From assembly GCF_947499845.1 (NCBI RefSeq), contig NZ_CANMPM010000001.1:186001-250000 (forward strand): a stretch of 64,000 nucleotides of DNA, given 5' to 3'. The stretch comes from an uncultured Pseudokineococcus sp. (GTDB lineage: Bacteria; Actinomycetota; Actinomycetes; Actinomycetales; Quadrisphaeraceae). Made by a program: the position numbers and the translations under genes. Numbering within the stretch: position 1 is the first letter of the stretch; every line of letters begins with the position of its first letter. The notes below the pieces were generated by a model that searched no databases, was not told where the DNA came from, and saw only the letters and a list, made by a program, of their open reading frames with translations. Shown here one piece after another: positions 49,035-59,528 of this stretch.

Positions 49035-49733
49035 ATGACCACGACCACCACGGTCGGCGCGCAGCCGACGACGCGCACGGTCGACGTGCACGACGTGAGC
49101 GGTGCCGTCACCGGCTCCGCCGAGCTGCCGGGCGACGTCTTCGACGTCGTCGCCAACGTGCCGCTCATCCACCAGGTCGTCGTCGCGCAGCTCGCGGCGG
49201 CCCGCCAGGGCACGCACGCCACCAAGACGCGCGGCGACGTGCGCGGCGGCGGCAAGAAGCCCTTCCGCCAGAAGGGCACCGGTCGCGCCCGCCAGGGCTC
49301 GACCCGCGCGCCGCAGTTCGCCGGCGGTGGCACGGTCCACGGCCCGCAGCCGCGCGACTACAGCCAGCGGACGCCCAAGAAGATGAAGGCGGCCGCGCTG
49401 CGCGGCGCGCTCTCGGACCGCGCCCGCTACGGCCGCGTCCACGTCGTCGAGGGCCCCTTCGCCGAGGCGCCGTCCACCCGCGCGGGCCTCGCGGCGCTGC
49501 GTGCGCTCCCGGGCCTCGAGGGCCGGGCGAGCTTCCTCGTCGTCGTCGACCGCGCCGACGAGAACACCTGGCTCAGCCTGCGCAACGCGCCCGAGGTGCA
49601 CCTGCTGCGGGCCGACCAGCTGAACACCTACGACGTGCTCTGCAGCGACGACGTCGTCTTCACGACGGCAGCCCTGCGGGCGTTCCTCGGCGGCCGGGAG
49701 GCCGCCACGGCCGAGAGCGAGGGCGAGGCGTGA
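49035..49733 (+). CDS. rplD: 50S ribosomal protein L4
   Basis: The 232-residue L4 has the exit-tunnel loop [47 protein letters not shown]-terminal elements include [22 protein letters not shown]4 represses the S10 operon in E. coli; the structured leader upstream makes a similar loop conceivable here. ATG 49035 follows rplC closely, and the stop overlaps the rplW start by four bases. Confidence 0.97.
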   Translation: MTTTTTVGAQPTTRTVDVHDVSGAVTGSAELPGDVFDVVANVPLIHQVVVAQLAAARQGTHATKTRGDVRGGGKKPFRQKGTGRARQGSTRAPQFAGGGTVHGPQPRDYSQRTPKKMKAAALRGALSDRARYGRVHVVEGPFAEAPSTRAGLAALRALPGLEGRASFLVVVDRADENTWLSLRNAPEVHLLRADQLNTYDVLCSDDVVFTTAALRAFLGGREAATAESEGEA

Positions 49734-50101
49734 GCGAGGCAGGCACGACGACGGCCGACGGCGCCGTCGAGAAGGACCTGGCCTCGGCCGGCACCCTCTC
49801 GGCGCGCTTCGGCAAGGACCCGCGCGACGTGCTGCTCGCGCCGGTGGTCTCCGAGAAGAGCTACTCGCTCCTCGACGAGGGCAAGTACACGTTCCTCGTC
49901 GACCCGCGGGCCAACAAGACCGAGATCCGCATCGCGGTCGAGCGCGTCTTCGGCGTGAAGGTCACGGGCGTCAACACGCTCAACCGCCAGGGCAAGGCTC
50001 GCCGCACGCGGGGCGGGACGGGGCGTCGCAAGGACACCAAGCGCGCCATCGTCACCCTCCGCGAGGGCGACTCCATCGACATCTTCGGCACCACGGCCTG
50101 A
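49730..50101 (+). CDS. rplW: 50S ribosomal protein L23
   Basis: L23 sits at the tunnel exit and docks trigger factor and SRP. The 123-residue protein has an unusual N-terminal extension of about 30 residues before the usual [26 protein letters not shown]. It continues with [30 protein letters not shown] 49730 overlaps the rplD stop (GTGA); no later start fits, so the extension seems real. Confidence 0.96.
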   Translation: MSEAGTTTADGAVEKDLASAGTLSARFGKDPRDVLLAPVVSEKSYSLLDEGKYTFLVDPRANKTEIRIAVERVFGVKVTGVNTLNRQGKARRTRGGTGRRKDTKRAIVTLREGDSIDIFGTTA

Positions 50102-50129
50102 GCCGGCGCCACAGAAGAGGACTGAGAGC

Positions 50130-50966
50130 ATGGGAATCCGCAAGTACAAGCCGACGACGCCGGGCCGCCGCGGCTCGTCCGTCGCCGACTTCGTCGAGAT
50201 CACGCGGTCCACGCCGGAGAAGTCGCTGGTGCGCCCCCTGCCCAAGAAGGGCGGGCGCAACAGCAGCGGGCGCATCACGACGCGCCACCAGGGCGGCGGC
50301 CACAAGCGCGCCTACCGGGTGGTCGACTTCCGGCGCCACGACAAGGACGGCGTGCCGGCCACGGTCGCTCACATCGAGTACGACCCCAACCGCACCGCGC
50401 GTATCGCGCTGCTGCACTACGTCGACGGCGAGAAGCGCTACATCATCGCGCCGACCCGCCTGAAGCAGGGCGACGTCGTGGAGAACGGCCCCGGCGCCGA
50501 CATCCGCCCCGGCAACAACCTGCCGCTGCGCAACATCCCGGTCGGCACGGTGGTGCACGCCATCGAGCTGCGTCCCGGCGGCGGCGCCAAGATCGCCCGC
50601 TCGGCGGGCACCTCGGTGCAGCTCGTGGCGCGCGAGGGCGGCAACGCCCAGCTGCGCATGCCCTCGGGCGAGATCCGCAACGTCGACGTGCGCTGCCGCG
50701 CCACGGTCGGCGAGGTCGGCAACGCCGAGCAGTCGAACATCAGCTGGGGCAAGGCCGGCCGCATGCGCTGGAAGGGCCGTCGTCCCACCGTCCGCGGTGT
50801 CGCGATGAACCCGATCGACCACCCGCACGGCGGTGGTGAGGGCAAGACCTCCGGCGGTCGCCACCCGGTGAGCCCCTGGGGCCAGCCCGAGGGCCGCACG
50901 CGTCGTCCGGGCAAGCCCAGCGACAAGCAGATCGTCCGCCGGCGCCGCACCGGCAAGAAGCGCTGA
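50130..50966 (+). CDS. rplB: 50S ribosomal protein L2
   Basis: L2 is needed for subunit joining and peptidyl transfer. The 278-residue protein starts [21 protein letters not shown] and has the C-terminal signature [43 protein letters not shown], including the conserved histidine in DHPHGGG. AGAGGAC precedes the ATG. Confidence 0.98.
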   Translation: MGIRKYKPTTPGRRGSSVADFVEITRSTPEKSLVRPLPKKGGRNSSGRITTRHQGGGHKRAYRVVDFRRHDKDGVPATVAHIEYDPNRTARIALLHYVDGEKRYIIAPTRLKQGDVVENGPGADIRPGNNLPLRNIPVGTVVHAIELRPGGGAKIARSAGTSVQLVAREGGNAQLRMPSGEIRNVDVRCRATVGEVGNAEQSNISWGKAGRMRWKGRRPTVRGVAMNPIDHPHGGGEGKTSGGRHPVSPWGQPEGRTRRPGKPSDKQIVRRRRTGKKR

Positions 50967-50977
50967 GGAGACCGGAC

Positions 50978-51259
50978 ATGCCGCGCAGCCTGAAGAAGGG
51001 CCCCTTCGTCGACGACCACCTCCAGAAGAAGGTGGACGTGCAGAACGAGAAGGGCACGAAGAACGTCATCAAGACCTGGTCCCGGCGCTCCGTCGTCACC
51101 CCGGACTTCCTGGGCCACACCTTCGCGGTGCACGACGGCCGCAAGCACGTCCCGGTGTTCGTCACCGAGGCGATGGTCGGCCACAAGCTGGGGGAGTTCG
51201 CCCCCACGCGGACCTTCCGCGGCCACGTGAAGGACGACCGGAAGGGCCGTCGCCGCTGA
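50978..51259 (+). CDS. rpsS: 30S ribosomal protein S19
   Basis: The 93-residue S19 reads [19 protein letters not shown], then [56 protein letters not shown] lies upstream of the ATG. A hairpin at 51249-51277 covers its stop codon. Confidence 0.98.
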   Translation: MPRSLKKGPFVDDHLQKKVDVQNEKGTKNVIKTWSRRSVVTPDFLGHTFAVHDGRKHVPVFVTEAMVGHKLGEFAPTRTFRGHVKDDRKGRRR

Positions 51260-51277
51260 CCTCGGGTCAGCAGCGAC
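51249..51277 (+). other. Hairpin spanning the rpsS stop codon
   Basis: GTCGCCGCTGACC pairs with GGTCAGCAGCGAC (12 of 13 paired) around a 3-base loop. The left arm includes the rpsS stop. It sits in the 60-base rpsS-rplV gap. Confidence 0.55.
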
Positions 51278-51319
51278 GAGACCTCCGGGAAGACCGAAGG
51301 AAGAGAAGGCAGGACAGCG

Positions 51320-51712
51320 ATGGAAGCCATGGCGAAGGCGCGCTACGTGCGCGTCACGCCCCAGAAGGCCCGGCGCGTCGTCGACCTCGTCCGTGGCAAG
51401 CGGGCGGGCGACGCCCTCGCGGTGCTCGAGTTCGCGCCGCAGGCGGCGAGCGAGCCCGTGCGCAAGGTCGTGCAGAGCGCGATCGCGAACGCCCGCGTGA
51501 AGGCCGACCAGGCCGGTGAGGCCTTCGACGAGCGCGAGATGGTCGTGTCCGCGGCGTTCGTGGACGAGGGCCCGACGATGAAGCGGTTCCGCCCGCGGGC
51601 CCAGGGCCGCGCGGCGCGCATCAACAAGCGCACCAGCCACATCACGGTGGTGGTCGCGCCCGTGCCGGCGCGCGCCGCCGCGACGACCTCGACGACGGGG
51701 AGGAGCTCCTAG
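51320..51712 (+). CDS. rplV: 50S ribosomal protein L22
   Basis: L22 lines the exit tunnel. The 130-residue protein starts [27 protein letters not shown], has the tunnel beta-hairpin [27 protein letters not shown], and ends in an Ala/Thr tail. ATG 51320 matches the usual MEA-type N-terminus; the ATG at 51329 is less likely. The stop TAG shares a base with the rpsC GTG. Confidence 0.97.
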   Translation: MEAMAKARYVRVTPQKARRVVDLVRGKRAGDALAVLEFAPQAASEPVRKVVQSAIANARVKADQAGEAFDEREMVVSAAFVDEGPTMKRFRPRAQGRAARINKRTSHITVVVAPVPARAAATTSTTGRSS

Positions 51713-52521
51713 TGGGCCAGAAGGTCAACCCGCACGGCTTCCGGCTGGGCATCACCACCGAGCACCGCTCCCGGTGGTTCGCCGACTCGACGAAGTCCGG
51801 CCAGCGCTACCGCGACTACGTGGGCGAGGACGTCTCGATCCGCAAGCTCATGTCCACGGGCATGGAGCGCGCCGGCATCGCCAAGGTCGACATCGAGCGC
51901 ACCCGCGACCGCGTGCGCGTCGACATCCACACGGCGCGCCCGGGCATCGTCATCGGCCGCCGCGGCGCCGAGGCCGACCGCCTGCGCGGCGAGCTCGAGA
52001 AGCTCACGGGCAAGCAGGTCCAGCTCAACATCCTCGAGGTCAAGAACCCCGAGACGGACGCGCAGCTGGTCGCCCAGGGCATCGCCGAGCAGCTCGCGAG
52101 CCGCGTGGCGTGGCGCCGCGCGATGCGCAAGGGCATGCAGACGGCCTCCCGCGCCGGTGCCAAGGGCATCCGCGTGCAGTGCTCGGGCCGCCTGGGCGGC
52201 GCCGAGATGAGCCGCTCGGAGTTCTACCGCGAGGGTCGCGTCCCGCTGCACACGCTCCGCGCGAACATCGACTACGGCTTCTACGAGGCCAAGACGACGT
52301 TCGGCCGCATCGGCGTGAAGGTCTGGGTCTACAAGGGCGACCTGACGAGCCGCGAGCTCGCGCAGCAGCAGGCGAACGCGCCCCGCGGCCCGCGCGGCCC
52401 CCGGGCCGAGCGTCCGACGCGCGGTCGTCGTCCCGCCGGTGACGCCCCGCAGGCGCAGGCCCCGGCCACCGAGGCCGGCGTCGCCCCGCAGGCCGTCGCG
52501 AACCCCGGAACGGAGGGCTGA
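51712..52521 (+). CDS. rpsC: 30S ribosomal protein S3
   Basis: S3 is part of the mRNA entry helicase. The 269-residue protein begins [26 protein letters not shown], has the KH motif [28 protein letters not shown] and ARGNxR-like elements, and [16 protein letters not shown]. The C-terminal ~50 residues are a Pro/Ala/Arg tail. GTG overlaps the rplV stop by one base, with GGAGGAG just upstream. Confidence 0.97.
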   Translation: MGQKVNPHGFRLGITTEHRSRWFADSTKSGQRYRDYVGEDVSIRKLMSTGMERAGIAKVDIERTRDRVRVDIHTARPGIVIGRRGAEADRLRGELEKLTGKQVQLNILEVKNPETDAQLVAQGIAEQLASRVAWRRAMRKGMQTASRAGAKGIRVQCSGRLGGAEMSRSEFYREGRVPLHTLRANIDYGFYEAKTTFGRIGVKVWVYKGDLTSRELAQQQANAPRGPRGPRAERPTRGRRPAGDAPQAQAPATEAGVAPQAVANPGTEG

Positions 52522-52524
52522 GAC

Positions 52525-52944
52525 GTGCTCGTCCCGCGCAGGCTGAAGCACCGCAAGCAGCACCACCCCAAGCGCACCGGGGCCGCCAAGGGCGGCACCA
52601 CGATCGCCTTCGGCGACTACGGCATCCAGGCCCTCGAGCCGGCGTACGTCACCAACCGGCAGATCGAGTCCGCGCGCATCGCCATGACCCGCTACATGAA
52701 GCGTGGCGGGAAGGTCTGGATCAACATCTACCCGGACCGCCCCATCACGAAGAAGCCCGCCGAGACCCGCATGGGCTCCGGCAAGGGCTCGCCCGAGTGG
52801 TGGGTCGCCAACGTCAAGCCGGGCCGGATGATGTTCGAGATCTCCGGCGTGGCCGAGCCCGTGGCCCGCGAGGCCATGCGGCTCGCCATCCACAAGCTGC
52901 CGATGAAGTGCCGCTTCGTCGCGCGCGAGGGGAGTGAGGTCTGA
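52525..52944 (+). CDS. rplP: 50S ribosomal protein L16
   Basis: The 139-residue L16 starts [24 protein letters not shown] and has [39 protein letters not shown], followed by [29 protein letters not shown] 52525 lies three bases after rpsC. The TGATG overlap couples it to rpmC. Confidence 0.98.
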   Translation: MLVPRRLKHRKQHHPKRTGAAKGGTTIAFGDYGIQALEPAYVTNRQIESARIAMTRYMKRGGKVWINIYPDRPITKKPAETRMGSGKGSPEWWVANVKPGRMMFEISGVAEPVAREAMRLAIHKLPMKCRFVAREGSEV

Positions 52945-53192
52945 TGGCCGTCGGCAGCGAGGACGTGGCGCCCGCGAAGCTCCGCGAGAAGGACGCCGAC
53001 CAGCTGGTCGAGGAGCTGCGCCGCGCGAAGGAGGAGCTCTTCAACCTCCGCTTCCAGTCGGCCACCGGCCAGCTGGAGAACCACACGCGGCTGCGCGCCG
53101 TGCGCCGCGACATCGCGCGCATCTACACGGTGATGCGCGAGCAGGAGCTCGGCATCATCAGCGCCCCGGCCGCCGGGGGGAGCGAGAAGTGA
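52944..53192 (+). CDS. rpmC: 50S ribosomal protein L29
   Basis: The 82-residue L29 has [58 protein letters not shown]. The N-terminus carries a ~10-residue extension. ATG shares a base with the rplP stop, and its stop overlaps the rpsQ GTG by four bases. Confidence 0.97.
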   Translation: MAVGSEDVAPAKLREKDADQLVEELRRAKEELFNLRFQSATGQLENHTRLRAVRRDIARIYTVMREQELGIISAPAAGGSEK

Positions 53193-53485
53193 GCGAGGAC
53201 GCAGTGAGCACGGACACCACCGCCGCCGCCGAGCAGCGCGGGTACCGCAAGAACCGCATCGGCGTCGTGGCCAGCGACAAGATGGACAAGACCGTCGTCG
53301 TCGTCGTCGAGGACCGCGTCAAGCACGCGCTCTACGGCAAGGTCATCCGGCGCACGAGCAAGGTCAAGGCGCACGACGAGACCAACGCCTGCGGCGTCGG
53401 CGACCGCGTGCGCATCGCCGAGACGCGGCCGCTGTCGGCCACCAAGCGCTGGCGCGTCGTCGAGGTGCTCGAGAAGGCCGTCTGA
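53189..53485 (+). CDS. rpsQ: 30S ribosomal protein S17
   Basis: The 98-residue S17 has [45 protein letters not shown] and [26 protein letters not shown] 53189 (GTGA overlap with rpmC) adds five residues over GTG 53204; the overlap favours the first. It is the last gene of the S10 operon and is followed by a hairpin. Confidence 0.97.
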   Translation: MSEDAVSTDTTAAAEQRGYRKNRIGVVASDKMDKTVVVVVEDRVKHALYGKVIRRTSKVKAHDETNACGVGDRVRIAETRPLSATKRWRVVEVLEKAV

Positions 53486-53499
53486 GGCCTCCGGGCCCC

Positions 53500-53532
53500 G
53501 CCGGCCCCCTCCCGCGGGGGAGGGGAGCCGGC
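53500..53532 (+). terminator. Hairpin between the S10 and spc operons
   Basis: GCCGG and CCCCTCCC pair with GGGAGGGG and CCGGC, 14 bases after the rpsQ stop. Confidence 0.55.
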
Positions 53533-53609
53533 ACCCCCGCACCACCACGGAAGAGTCCGTTCCGCCAGGCTCGCGACGAGAACCGGCGCGACGACAGGAG
53601 TGTCGAACA

Positions 53610-53978
53610 GTGATCCAGCAGGAGTCGCGGCTCAAGGTCGCCGACAACACGGGTGCCAAGGAGATCCTCTGCATCCGCGTCCTCGGCGGCTCAGGCCGCC
53701 GGTACGCCGGCATCGGGGACGTCATCGTGGCGACCGTCAAGGACGCCATCCCCGGCGGCAACGTCAAGAGGGGCGACGTCGTCAAGGCGGTCGTCGTCCG
53801 CACCCGCAAGGAGCGCCGTCGTCCGGACGGCTCCTACATCCGCTTCGACGAGAACGCGGCCGTCATCCTCAAGGCGGACGGCGACCCGCGGGGCACCCGC
53901 ATCTTCGGCCCCGTGGGGCGCGAGCTGCGCGACAAGCGCTTCATGCGGATCGTCTCGCTGGCCCCGGAGGTGCTCTGA
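53610..53978 (+). CDS. rplN: 50S ribosomal protein L14
   Basis: The 122-residue L14 starts [37 protein letters not shown] and has [35 protein letters not shown]. It begins the spc operon. GACAGGAG precedes the GTG. Confidence 0.98.
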   Translation: MIQQESRLKVADNTGAKEILCIRVLGGSGRRYAGIGDVIVATVKDAIPGGNVKRGDVVKAVVVRTRKERRRPDGSYIRFDENAAVILKADGDPRGTRIFGPVGRELRDKRFMRIVSLAPEVL

Positions 53979-53979
53979 G

Positions 53980-54342
53980 ATGCCGAAGCTGAAGATCAAG
54001 AAGGGCGACCTGGTCCAGGTCATCTCCGGCGCCACGCAGGCGCGCGGCGGCGACCGCGGCAAGCAGGGTCGCGTCATCGCGGTGTTCCCCGAGCGCCAGC
54101 GCGTGCTGGTCGAGGGCGTCAACCGCATCACCAAGCACGTCAAGGCCGGGGCGGCCGGGCGCGGCTCGGGCGGTCGCGAGACCGTCGAGGCGCCGATCCA
54201 CATCAGCAACGTGCAGGTCGTGGACCCGGAGACCGGTCGGCCCACGCGGGTCGGCGTGCGCACCGAGACGACCGAGCGCGACGGGCGGACCGTGACCACC
54301 CGCGTCCGCGTGGCCAAGCGCTCCGGCAAGGACATCGCATGA
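53980..54342 (+). CDS. rplX: 50S ribosomal protein L24
   Basis: The 120-residue L24 starts [48 protein letters not shown] with the KOW motif. It has the long C-terminal THHxxN-like tail typical of actinobacteria ([30 protein letters not shown]). One base separates it from rplN, and its stop overlaps the rplE ATG by four bases. Confidence 0.97.
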   Translation: MPKLKIKKGDLVQVISGATQARGGDRGKQGRVIAVFPERQRVLVEGVNRITKHVKAGAAGRGSGGRETVEAPIHISNVQVVDPETGRPTRVGVRTETTERDGRTVTTRVRVAKRSGKDIA

Positions 54343-54935
54343 GTGAGACGACCACCTCGCCCGCCGCCGTGACCGAGGCGAGCGGCGCGCCGCAGCCGCG
54401 CCTCAAGGCGCGCTACCGCTCCGAGATCGCGCCGGCGCTGCGCGAGCAGTTCGGCTACGCCAACGTCATGCAGATCCCCGGCCTGGTCAAGGTCGTGGTG
54501 AACATGGGCGTGGGCGACGCCGCGCGCGACTCGAAGCTCATCGACGGCGCCGTCCGCGACCTCACCACCATCACCGGCCAGAAGCCGCAGGTGACGCGGG
54601 CCCGCAAGTCGATCGCGCAGTTCAAGCTGCGCGAGGGCATGCCGATCGGCTGCCACACGACGCTGCGCGGGGACCGCATGTGGGAGTTCCTCGACCGCCT
54701 CGTGTCGCTGGCGCTGCCCCGCATCCGCGACTTCCGCGGCCTCTCGCCGAAGCAGTTCGACGGGCGCGGCAACTACACGTTCGGCCTCACGGAGCAGTCG
54801 ATGTTCCACGAGATCGACCAGGACCGCATCGACCGCGTGCGCGGCATGGACGTCACGGTCGTGACGTCGGCACGCAACGACGACGAGGGCCGGGCGCTGC
54901 TGCGCCAGCTCGGCTTCCCCTTCAAGGAGGACTGA
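54339..54935 (+). CDS. rplE: 50S ribosomal protein L5
   Basis: L5 binds 5S rRNA and contacts P-site tRNA. The 198-residue protein has [68 protein letters not shown] and the C-terminal [19 protein letters not shown] ~20-residue Thr/Ala-rich lead precedes the core. ATG 54339 overlaps the rplX stop (ATGA). Confidence 0.97.
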   Translation: MSETTTSPAAVTEASGAPQPRLKARYRSEIAPALREQFGYANVMQIPGLVKVVVNMGVGDAARDSKLIDGAVRDLTTITGQKPQVTRARKSIAQFKLREGMPIGCHTTLRGDRMWEFLDRLVSLALPRIRDFRGLSPKQFDGRGNYTFGLTEQSMFHEIDQDRIDRVRGMDVTVVTSARNDDEGRALLRQLGFPFKED

Positions 54936-54936
54936 C

Positions 54937-55122
54937 ATGGCGAAGACCGCCCTGGTCACCAAGGCCGCGCGCAAGCCCAAGTTCGGCGTCCGGGCCTACA
55001 CGCGCTGCCAGCGCTGCGGCCGGCCGCACTCGGTCTACCGCAAGTTCGGCCTCTGCCGCGTGTGCCTCCGCGAGATGGCCCACCGGGGCGAGCTCCCGGG
55101 CATCACGAAGAGCTCCTGGTGA
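54937..55122 (+). CDS. rpsZ: 30S ribosomal protein S14, zinc-binding (type Z)
   Basis: The 61-residue S14 has both Cys pairs (CQRC and CRVC) of the zinc-binding short form, with [46 protein letters not shown]. This is the primary spc-operon copy. A zinc-independent paralogue would be expected elsewhere and is not here. Confidence 0.98.
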   Translation: MAKTALVTKAARKPKFGVRAYTRCQRCGRPHSVYRKFGLCRVCLREMAHRGELPGITKSSW

Positions 55123-55155
55123 GCCCCCGCCCCCGGCTCGCAGCGCCGGGGGCAC

Positions 55156-55174
55156 GAGCGGGCGAGGCCCGCTC
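55156..55174 (+). other. Hairpin in the S14-S8 gap
   Basis: GAGCGGGC pairs with GCCCGCTC around GAG. It lies in an unusually long 166-base gap inside the spc operon and may be a processing or attenuation site. Confidence 0.45.
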
Positions 55175-55288
55175 GGCAGCACGAGTCCCAGAAGCACCGC
55201 CGGACCACCGCGTCCGGCACGGACGCCTCAGGTCCGCCCCCGCCCGCCGGGGAGCGGAAACCGAGGTGAGGAAGGGCGGACGAGCCCG

Positions 55289-55687
55289 ATGACGATGACC
55301 GACCCGATCGCGGACATGCTCACGCGCCTGCGGAACGCCAACTCGGCGTACCACGACGACGTGACCATGCCCTACAGCAAGCTCAAGCAGCGCATCGCCG
55401 AGATCCTCCAGGCGGAGGGCTACATCGCCGGCTGGTCGGTGGAGGACGCCGAGGTGGGCCGCAAGCTCACCCTGGAGCTGAAGTTCGGCCCCAACCGCGA
55501 GCGCTCCATCGCCGGCGTCCGGCGGGTCAGCAAGCCGGGCCTGCGCGTGTACGCGAAGTCGACCAACCTGCCCCGCGTCCTCGGCGGCCTCGGCGTGGCG
55601 ATCCTGTCCACGTCCTCCGGCCTCCTCACGGACCGGCAGGCCACGAAGCAGGGCGTGGGCGGGGAAGTCCTCGCCTACGTCTGGTAA
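55289..55687 (+). CDS. rpsH: 30S ribosomal protein S8
   Basis: S8 binds the 16S central domain and represses the spc operon in E. coli. The 132-residue protein starts [46 protein letters not shown] and ends [30 protein letters not shown] 55289 is preferred; ATG 55295 is two codons in. Confidence 0.97.
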   Translation: MTMTDPIADMLTRLRNANSAYHDDVTMPYSKLKQRIAEILQAEGYIAGWSVEDAEVGRKLTLELKFGPNRERSIAGVRRVSKPGLRVYAKSTNLPRVLGGLGVAILSTSSGLLTDRQATKQGVGGEVLAYVW

Positions 55688-55703
55688 GGGCGGAGGAGGA
55701 AGC

Positions 55704-56243
55704 ATGTCCCGCATCGGAAGGCTGCCCATCGACGTCCCCGCCGGGGTCGACGTCTCCATCGACGGCCAGGAGGTCGTCGTCAAGGGCCCGCGCGGCACGC
55801 TCGCGCACACGGTCGCCGCGCCCATCTCGGTCGAGCGCGGCGAGTCCGGGGCGCTCCACGTCGTCCGCCCGGACGACGAGCGCACCAACCGCTCGCTGCA
55901 CGGCCTGACCCGCTCGCTGCTCGCGAACATGGTCACGGGCGTCACCACGGGCTACGAGAAGAAGCTCGAGATCGTCGGCACCGGCTACCGCGTGCAGGCC
56001 CGGGGCGGCTCCCTGGAGTTCGCGCTCGGCTTCAGCCACCCGGTCGTCATCCCGGCGCCCGAGGGCATCACGTTCGCGGTCGAGGCCCCCACCCGCTTCT
56101 CGGTGCAGGGCATCGACAAGCAGCTCGTGGGCGAGGTCTCCGCCAACATCCGCAAGCTGCGCAAGCCCGACCCGTACAAGGGCAAGGGCGTCCGCTACGC
56201 GGGCGAGCAGGTCCGGCGCAAGGTCGGGAAGGCAGGTAAGTGA
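55704..56243 (+). CDS. rplF: 50S ribosomal protein L6
   Basis: The 179-residue L6 starts [33 protein letters not shown] and has [32 protein letters not shown], then [15 protein letters not shown]-type sequence ([18 protein letters not shown]). GGAGGAAG precedes the ATG. The stop shares a base with the rplR ATG. Confidence 0.98.
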   Translation: MSRIGRLPIDVPAGVDVSIDGQEVVVKGPRGTLAHTVAAPISVERGESGALHVVRPDDERTNRSLHGLTRSLLANMVTGVTTGYEKKLEIVGTGYRVQARGGSLEFALGFSHPVVIPAPEGITFAVEAPTRFSVQGIDKQLVGEVSANIRKLRKPDPYKGKGVRYAGEQVRRKVGKAGK

Positions 56244-56638
56244 TGGCACGCAGGTCCTCCTACCGGGGCGTCACCGCCGTCCGGGGCACCGGCACGACGG
56301 CGGCCCGCGGCCGTCGCCACCTGCGGGTGCGCAAGAAGGTCTCCGGCACGCCGGCCCGACCGCGCCTCGTGGTCAACCGCTCCACCCGCCACGTCTTCGT
56401 GCAGGTCGTCGACGACACCGTCGGCCGCACGCTGGCCTCGGCCTCCACGATGGAGGCCGACCTGCGCGCGCTGGACGGCGACAAGACCGCCAAGGCCCGC
56501 CGCGTGGGCGAGCTGGTGGCCGAGCGCGCCCGCGCCGCGGGCATCGAGGCCGTGGTCTTCGACCGCGGCGGCAACCGCTACCACGGCCGCGTGGCCGCTG
56601 TGGCCGACGGCGCCCGCGAGGGCGGGCTCGCCGTCTGA
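56243..56638 (+). CDS. rplR: 50S ribosomal protein L18
   Basis: L18 binds 5S rRNA. The 131-residue protein has [48 protein letters not shown] and the C-terminal [26 protein letters not shown]. Start ATG 56243 overlaps the rplF stop by one base; a GTG one codon earlier is also in frame. Confidence 0.97.
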   Translation: MARRSSYRGVTAVRGTGTTAARGRRHLRVRKKVSGTPARPRLVVNRSTRHVFVQVVDDTVGRTLASASTMEADLRALDGDKTAKARRVGELVAERARAAGIEAVVFDRGGNRYHGRVAAVADGAREGGLAV

Positions 56639-56701
56639 GCCGGCCCCCGGGCTTCGGCACAGGCGACTGACGCGAGAGACGAGAGAGAGAAGAGACCAGA
56701 C

Positions 56702-57319
56702 ATGCCTGGACCCCAGCGCCGCGGCGCCGGCGCCGGCACGGGCGGGCCCGGCGGCAACGACCGCCGCGACCGCCGTGACGGCCGCCGGGGCGACTCCGCG
56801 GACCGCAGCCAGTTCCTCGAGCGCGTGGTGACGATCAACCGCGTCTCCAAGGTCGTCAAGGGCGGTCGCCGCTTCAGCTTCACCGCGCTCGTCGTGGTGG
56901 GCGACGGCGACGGCACCGTCGGCGTCGGCTACGGCAAGGCCAAGGAGGTGCCCGCGGCGATCGCCAAGGGCGTCGAGGAGGCCAAGAAGGCCTTCTTCCG
57001 CGTGCCCCGCGCCCAGGGGACGATCCCGCACCCCGTCACGGGCGAGGACGCGGCCGGCGTCGTGCTGCTGCGCCCGGCGTCGCCGGGTACCGGCGTCATC
57101 GCGGGCGGCCCGGTGCGCGCCGTCCTCGAGTGCGCCGGCGTGCACGACGTGCTGACGAAGTCGCTCGGCTCGAGCAACGCCATCAACATCGTCCACGCGA
57201 CGGTGGCGGCCCTCAAGGGCCTCGAGCGCCCCGAGTCCGTCGCGGCCCGCCGCGGCAAGACGCTCGACGAGGTCGCCCCGGCGGCCCTGGTCCGGGCCAT
57301 GTCAGGGACGGCGTCCTGA
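56702..57319 (+). CDS. rpsE: 30S ribosomal protein S5
   Basis: S5 takes part in decoding accuracy. The 205-residue protein has a Gly/Arg/Asp-rich N-terminal extension (~35 residues), then [50 protein letters not shown] and [19 protein letters not shown]. The spectinomycin-contact loop [12 protein letters not shown] is intact. The stop shares a base with the rpmD ATG. Confidence 0.97.
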   Translation: MPGPQRRGAGAGTGGPGGNDRRDRRDGRRGDSADRSQFLERVVTINRVSKVVKGGRRFSFTALVVVGDGDGTVGVGYGKAKEVPAAIAKGVEEAKKAFFRVPRAQGTIPHPVTGEDAAGVVLLRPASPGTGVIAGGPVRAVLECAGVHDVLTKSLGSSNAINIVHATVAALKGLERPESVAARRGKTLDEVAPAALVRAMSGTAS

Positions 57320-57501
57320 TGGCGCGGCTCAAGGTGACCCAGACCCGCTCCACCATCGGCGGGAAGCAGAACCAGCGCGACACGGTGCGCAGCCTCGGCC
57401 TCAAGCGGATCGGCGACGTCGTCGTCAAGGACGACCGCCCGGAGATCCGCGGGATGATCACCACGGTGGCGCACCTCGTGACGCTCGAGGAGGTCGACTG
57501 A
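57319..57501 (+). CDS. rpmD: 50S ribosomal protein L30
   Basis: The 60-residue L30 reads [60 protein letters not shown]. The ATG overlaps the rpsE stop (TGATG), and rplO begins three bases after its stop. Confidence 0.98.
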   Translation: MARLKVTQTRSTIGGKQNQRDTVRSLGLKRIGDVVVKDDRPEIRGMITTVAHLVTLEEVD

Positions 57502-57503
57502 CC

Positions 57504-57974
57504 ATGGCCGACGAGACGACGGGCCCGCAGGGCCGCACGCTCAAGGTCCACCACCTGCGCCCGGCCCCGGGCGCGAAGACGGCGCGCACCCGCGTCGGGC
57601 GCGGTGAGGCCAGCAAGGGCAAGACCGCCGGGCGCGGCACCAAGGGCACCAAGGCCCGCTACCAGGTGTCCGCGGCCTTCGAGGGCGGCCAGACCCCGCT
57701 GCACATGCGGCTGCCGAAGCTGCGCGGGTTCACCAACCCGTTCCGGACGACCTACCAGGTCGTCAACCTCGACCGGCTCTCCGAGCTCTTCCCGCAGGGC
57801 GGGGCCGTGGGCGTCGACGAGATGGTCGCGGCCGGGGCGGTCCGCAAGGACCAGAAGGTGAAGGTCCTGGGCCAGGGCAGCGCGGACGTCGCGCTGCAGG
57901 TCACGGCCCACGCCTTCTCGGCCTCCGCGGTCGAGAAGATCGCCGCCGCGGGCGGCAGCACCACCACGCTCTGA
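57504..57974 (+). CDS. rplO: 50S ribosomal protein L15
   Basis: The 156-residue L15 has [64 protein letters not shown] and a C-terminal [17 protein letters not shown]. It is the last ribosomal gene before secY and is followed by a strong hairpin. Confidence 0.97.
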   Translation: MADETTGPQGRTLKVHHLRPAPGAKTARTRVGRGEASKGKTAGRGTKGTKARYQVSAAFEGGQTPLHMRLPKLRGFTNPFRTTYQVVNLDRLSELFPQGGAVGVDEMVAAGAVRKDQKVKVLGQGSADVALQVTAHAFSASAVEKIAAAGGSTTTL

Positions 57975-57982
57975 GCCCTGCT

Positions 57983-58016
57983 GACGCCCCGCCGCCCCTC
58001 CGGGCGGCGGGGCGTC
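57983..58016 (+). terminator. Terminator after rplO
   Basis: A perfect 15-base stem, GACGCCCCGCCGCCC with GGGCGGCGGGGCGTC, and a 4-base loop, eight bases after the rplO stop. A possible -10 (TAGGGT, 58088-58093) for secY follows, without a good -35. Confidence 0.85.
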
Positions 58017-58232
58017 GTGCTCCCCGCCCCGCCCGGCGCCGGACGGCGCCGCACCGGAGCCGTCCCCGACCGGCGCGCCGACGCGGGTAGGGTCGGCTCC
58101 CGGCGCCCCGCCCGATGACGGGCGGCGGCCCACCCGACCGCCCACCTGACCGCCCACCTGCCCGCACCCGCACCGCTCCGCCGGCAGGCCGCCGGCGCGG
58201 CGACCGCCCGAGCCGGGCGATCTGGAGGACAC

Positions 58233-59528
58233 GTGCTCAGCGCATTCGTGCGGGCGTTCCGCACGCCCGACCTGCGGCGCAAGCTGCTCTTCACCGCGGG
58301 GATCATGGCGATCTTCCGGCTGGGCTCGTTCGTCCCGGTCCCGGGGGTCAGCTACGCCAACGTCCAGCAGTGCCTGTCGACGTCGGCGTCCTCCAACGAC
58401 CTGCTGGGGCTGGTCAACCTCTTCAGCGGTGGAGCGCTGCTCCAGCTGTCGGTCTTCGCGCTCGGGATCATGCCGTACATCACCGCGAGCATCATCACGC
58501 AGCTGCTGACGGTCGTGATCCCCCGCTTCGAGGAGCTGAAGAAGGAGGGGCAGTCCGGGCAGGCGAAGCTCACGCAGTACACGCGCTACCTGACGATCGC
58601 CCTGGCCGTCCTCCAGTCCTCCACCTACATCGCGGTGGCGCGCGCCGGTCAGCTGTTCCCCGGCTGCACCGCCGACATCATCCCGGACGACTCCGTGGTC
58701 ACCATCGTGCTCATGGTCATCACGATGACCGCGGGCACCGGGCTCATCATGTGGATGGGCGAGCTCATCACCGAGCGGGGCGTCGGCAACGGCATGTCGC
58801 TGCTCATCTTCACCTCGATCGCCGCCACCTTCCCCGGGCAGCTGTGGAGCATCGGGCAGAGCCAGGGCTTCGGCGTCATGGCCGTCGTCATCGCCGTCGG
58901 GCTCGTCATCGTGGCGCTCGTCGTCTTCGTCGAGCAGTCCCAGCGGCGCGTGCCCGTCCAGTACGCCAAGCGCATGGTGGGCCGCCGGATGTACGGCGGG
59001 ACGAGCACCTACATCCCCATCAAGGTCAACATGGCCGGCGTCATCCCGGTCATCTTCGCCTCGTCGCTGCTGTACCTGCCCGCGCTGGTCGCGCAGTTCA
59101 ACGACCCGCAGTCCGGGTGGGTGCAGTGGGTGAACGCCAACCTGGTCCAGGGCGACAGCGCCGTCTACATCGTCGCCTACATCGCCCTCATCATCTTCTT
59201 CACGTACTTCTACGTCGGGATCACGTTCAACCCCGACGAGGTCAGCGACAACATCAAGCGCGTCGGCGGCTTCATCCCCGGCGTCCGCGCGGGCCGACCC
59301 ACGGCCGAGTACCTCGACTACGTCCTCACCCGCATCACGCTGCCCGGGGCCATCTACCTCGGCTTCGTCGCCCTCATCCCGCTCATCGCGCTCGTGCTGG
59401 TCGGCGCCACGCAGAACTTCCCGTTCGGTGGCACGTCGATCCTCATCGTCGTCGGCGTCGGGCTCGAGACGGTGAAGCAGATCGAGAGCCAGCTCCAGCA
59501 GCGCAACTACGAGGGGTTCCTCCGATGA
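58233..59528 (+). CDS. secY: Preprotein translocase subunit SecY
   Basis: SecY is the ten-helix protein-conducting channel. The 431-residue protein starts [39 protein letters not shown]. It has [31 protein letters not shown], the [21 protein letters not shown] signature, [43 protein letters not shown], and a C-terminal [30 protein letters not shown] directly precedes the GTG. The stop overlaps the adk ATG by four bases. Confidence 0.98.
   Translation: MLSAFVRAFRTPDLRRKLLFTAGIMAIFRLGSFVPVPGVSYANVQQCLSTSASSNDLLGLVNLFSGGALLQLSVFALGIMPYITASIITQLLTVVIPRFEELKKEGQSGQAKLTQYTRYLTIALAVLQSSTYIAVARAGQLFPGCTADIIPDDSVVTIVLMVITMTAGTGLIMWMGELITERGVGNGMSLLIFTSIAATFPGQLWSIGQSQGFGVMAVVIAVGLVIVALVVFVEQSQRRVPVQYAKRMVGRRMYGGTSTYIPIKVNMAGVIPVIFASSLLYLPALVAQFNDPQSGWVQWVNANLVQGDSAVYIVAYIALIIFFTYFYVGITFNPDEVSDNIKRVGGFIPGVRAGRPTAEYLDYVLTRITLPGAIYLGFVALIPLIALVLVGATQNFPFGGTSILIVVGVGLETVKQIESQLQQRNYEGFLR

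Noticed and set aside
58136-58162. Short 12-base direct repeat (GACCGCCCACCT) before secY
   Set aside because: Only about two copies in GC-rich spacer; too little to claim function.
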